From Rhodobacterales bacterium UBA3089 (GTDB lineage: Bacteria > Pseudomonadota > Alphaproteobacteria > Rhodobacterales > Rhodobacteraceae): a stretch of 5,697 nt of DNA. Both the position numbers and the translations under genes were made by a program. Positions within the stretch are counted from its first letter, which is position 1. Each line of letters opens with the position of its first letter. A model generated the notes under the pieces. It was not told where the DNA came from and made no database searches. It saw only the letters and a list, made by a program, of their open reading frames with translations. Shown piece after piece: positions 5,350 through 5,697 of the stretch. The stretch lies in NCBI GenBank assembly GCA_002367255.1, contig DFBD01000087.1, positions 1-5,697 on the forward strand, in the 5' to 3' direction.

Positions 5350-5697
5350 TTACAGGCTTACAGCGTTCTTGCCGCGTCGCAAAATCAGGTTCACAGCAAC
5401 CACCGCAATCAAAAGAGCCGCACCCACAAGGCCGAATATGAAAACAGGCACGATGATCAGCAGACCGCCCACCAGAAACAGGACGCGACTGGCCAGGCCA
5501 ATCTGACCGACCCCGTAAATCCAGCTTTCGAAGGCCGACGTAATCGCCCAGATGGCAATCAATGTCAGCGAGATCCGCTCTACGATGTTCATGACGCTGC
5601 CCACCATGATCAGGGCGGGGTCATAGACAAAGATAAAGGGCAGAATGAACAGCGGCAGTCCCAGACGCATTGCCCGAAATCCTGTCTCCATCGGCTT
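5350..5697 (-). CDS. fused TRAP transporter permease (TAXI type), C-terminal end (partial)
   Basis: The frame runs in from the window edge and stops at TAA (5352-5350), giving the last 115 residues of a membrane protein. The visible start, METGFRAMRLGLPLFILPF, then FVYDPALI, matches the end of the transport domain of the long 4TM/12TM fused TRAP permeases that work with TAXI-type binding proteins. The remaining tail has about three more hydrophobic segments and ends in a basic stretch, RRGKN. The family joins the DctQ and DctM functions in one chain of roughly 600 to 900 residues, so most of the gene lies outside. Its stop codon is part of TAAGGAG, the Shine-Dalgarno of the next gene, 11 bases before the pcaI-like ATG. 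This tight link suggests one transcript and a shared substrate route. The binding-protein gene is not in view. Confidence 0.8.
   Translation of the reverse strand, partial: KPMETGFRAMRLGLPLFILPFIFVYDPALIMVGSVMNIVERISLTLIAIWAITSAFESWIYGVGQIGLASRVLFLVGGLLIIVPVFIFGLVGAALLIAVVAVNLILRRGKNAVSL

Noticed and set aside
4047..5506. Several plus-strand open frames over the CoA-transferase genes
   Set aside because: They are shadows of the minus-strand genes, whose products match well-known families end to end.

Overview
The window looks like part of a chromosome or large plasmid of an alphaproteobacterium, most likely of the Rhodobacterales/Roseobacter type. This rests on moderately high GC, G/C-rich third codon positions, clear Shine-Dalgarno sequences and the gene content: TRAP transporters next to a PcaIJ-type CoA-transferase. 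The taxon is inferred from gene style; there is no marker gene here.

Layout. Positions 1-119 may hold the last 38 codons of an unidentified plus-strand gene. Positions 120-896 contain no gene I can support, but they carry a perfect 16-nt palindrome next to a perfect 14-bp inverted repeat, and a run of nine G. From 907 to 4011 there is a plus-strand tripartite TRAP transporter operon: dctP (periplasmic solute-binding protein), a rho-independent terminator, dctQ (small membrane subunit) and dctM (large membrane subunit). A perfect 12-bp inverted repeat at 4017-4049 separates this operon from a convergent minus-strand operon. Read in its own direction, that operon runs: the C-terminal end of a second, fused TRAP permease (TAXI type, cut by the window edge), then the alpha and beta subunits of a 3-oxoadipate/3-oxoacid CoA-transferase (pcaI-like, pcaJ-like). 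The three minus-strand genes are packed tightly: the permease stop codon overlaps the pcaI Shine-Dalgarno, and pcaI and pcaJ share an ATGA.

Integrity. Two of the three plus-strand transporter genes are broken by what look like single-base losses. In dctP the signal-peptide start (ATG 907, good Shine-Dalgarno) is out of frame with the mature protein; one G is missing near 954-957. In dctM the frame changes at a run of seven C (3320-3326); eight C would restore it. dctQ is intact. Either the transporter is decaying or switched off, or the sequence has homopolymer length errors. As written, no functional DctPQM transporter would be made.

How the genes may work together. The minus-strand set suggests import of a carboxylate by a TAXI-TRAP system and activation of a keto acid by CoA transfer from succinyl-CoA. 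The DctPQM system could import the same or a related acid, but its substrate cannot be read from sequence. I see no defence system, CRISPR array, intact mobile element or RNA gene, and no convincing new biological system; the points of interest are the double frameshift, the gene layout and the hairpins.
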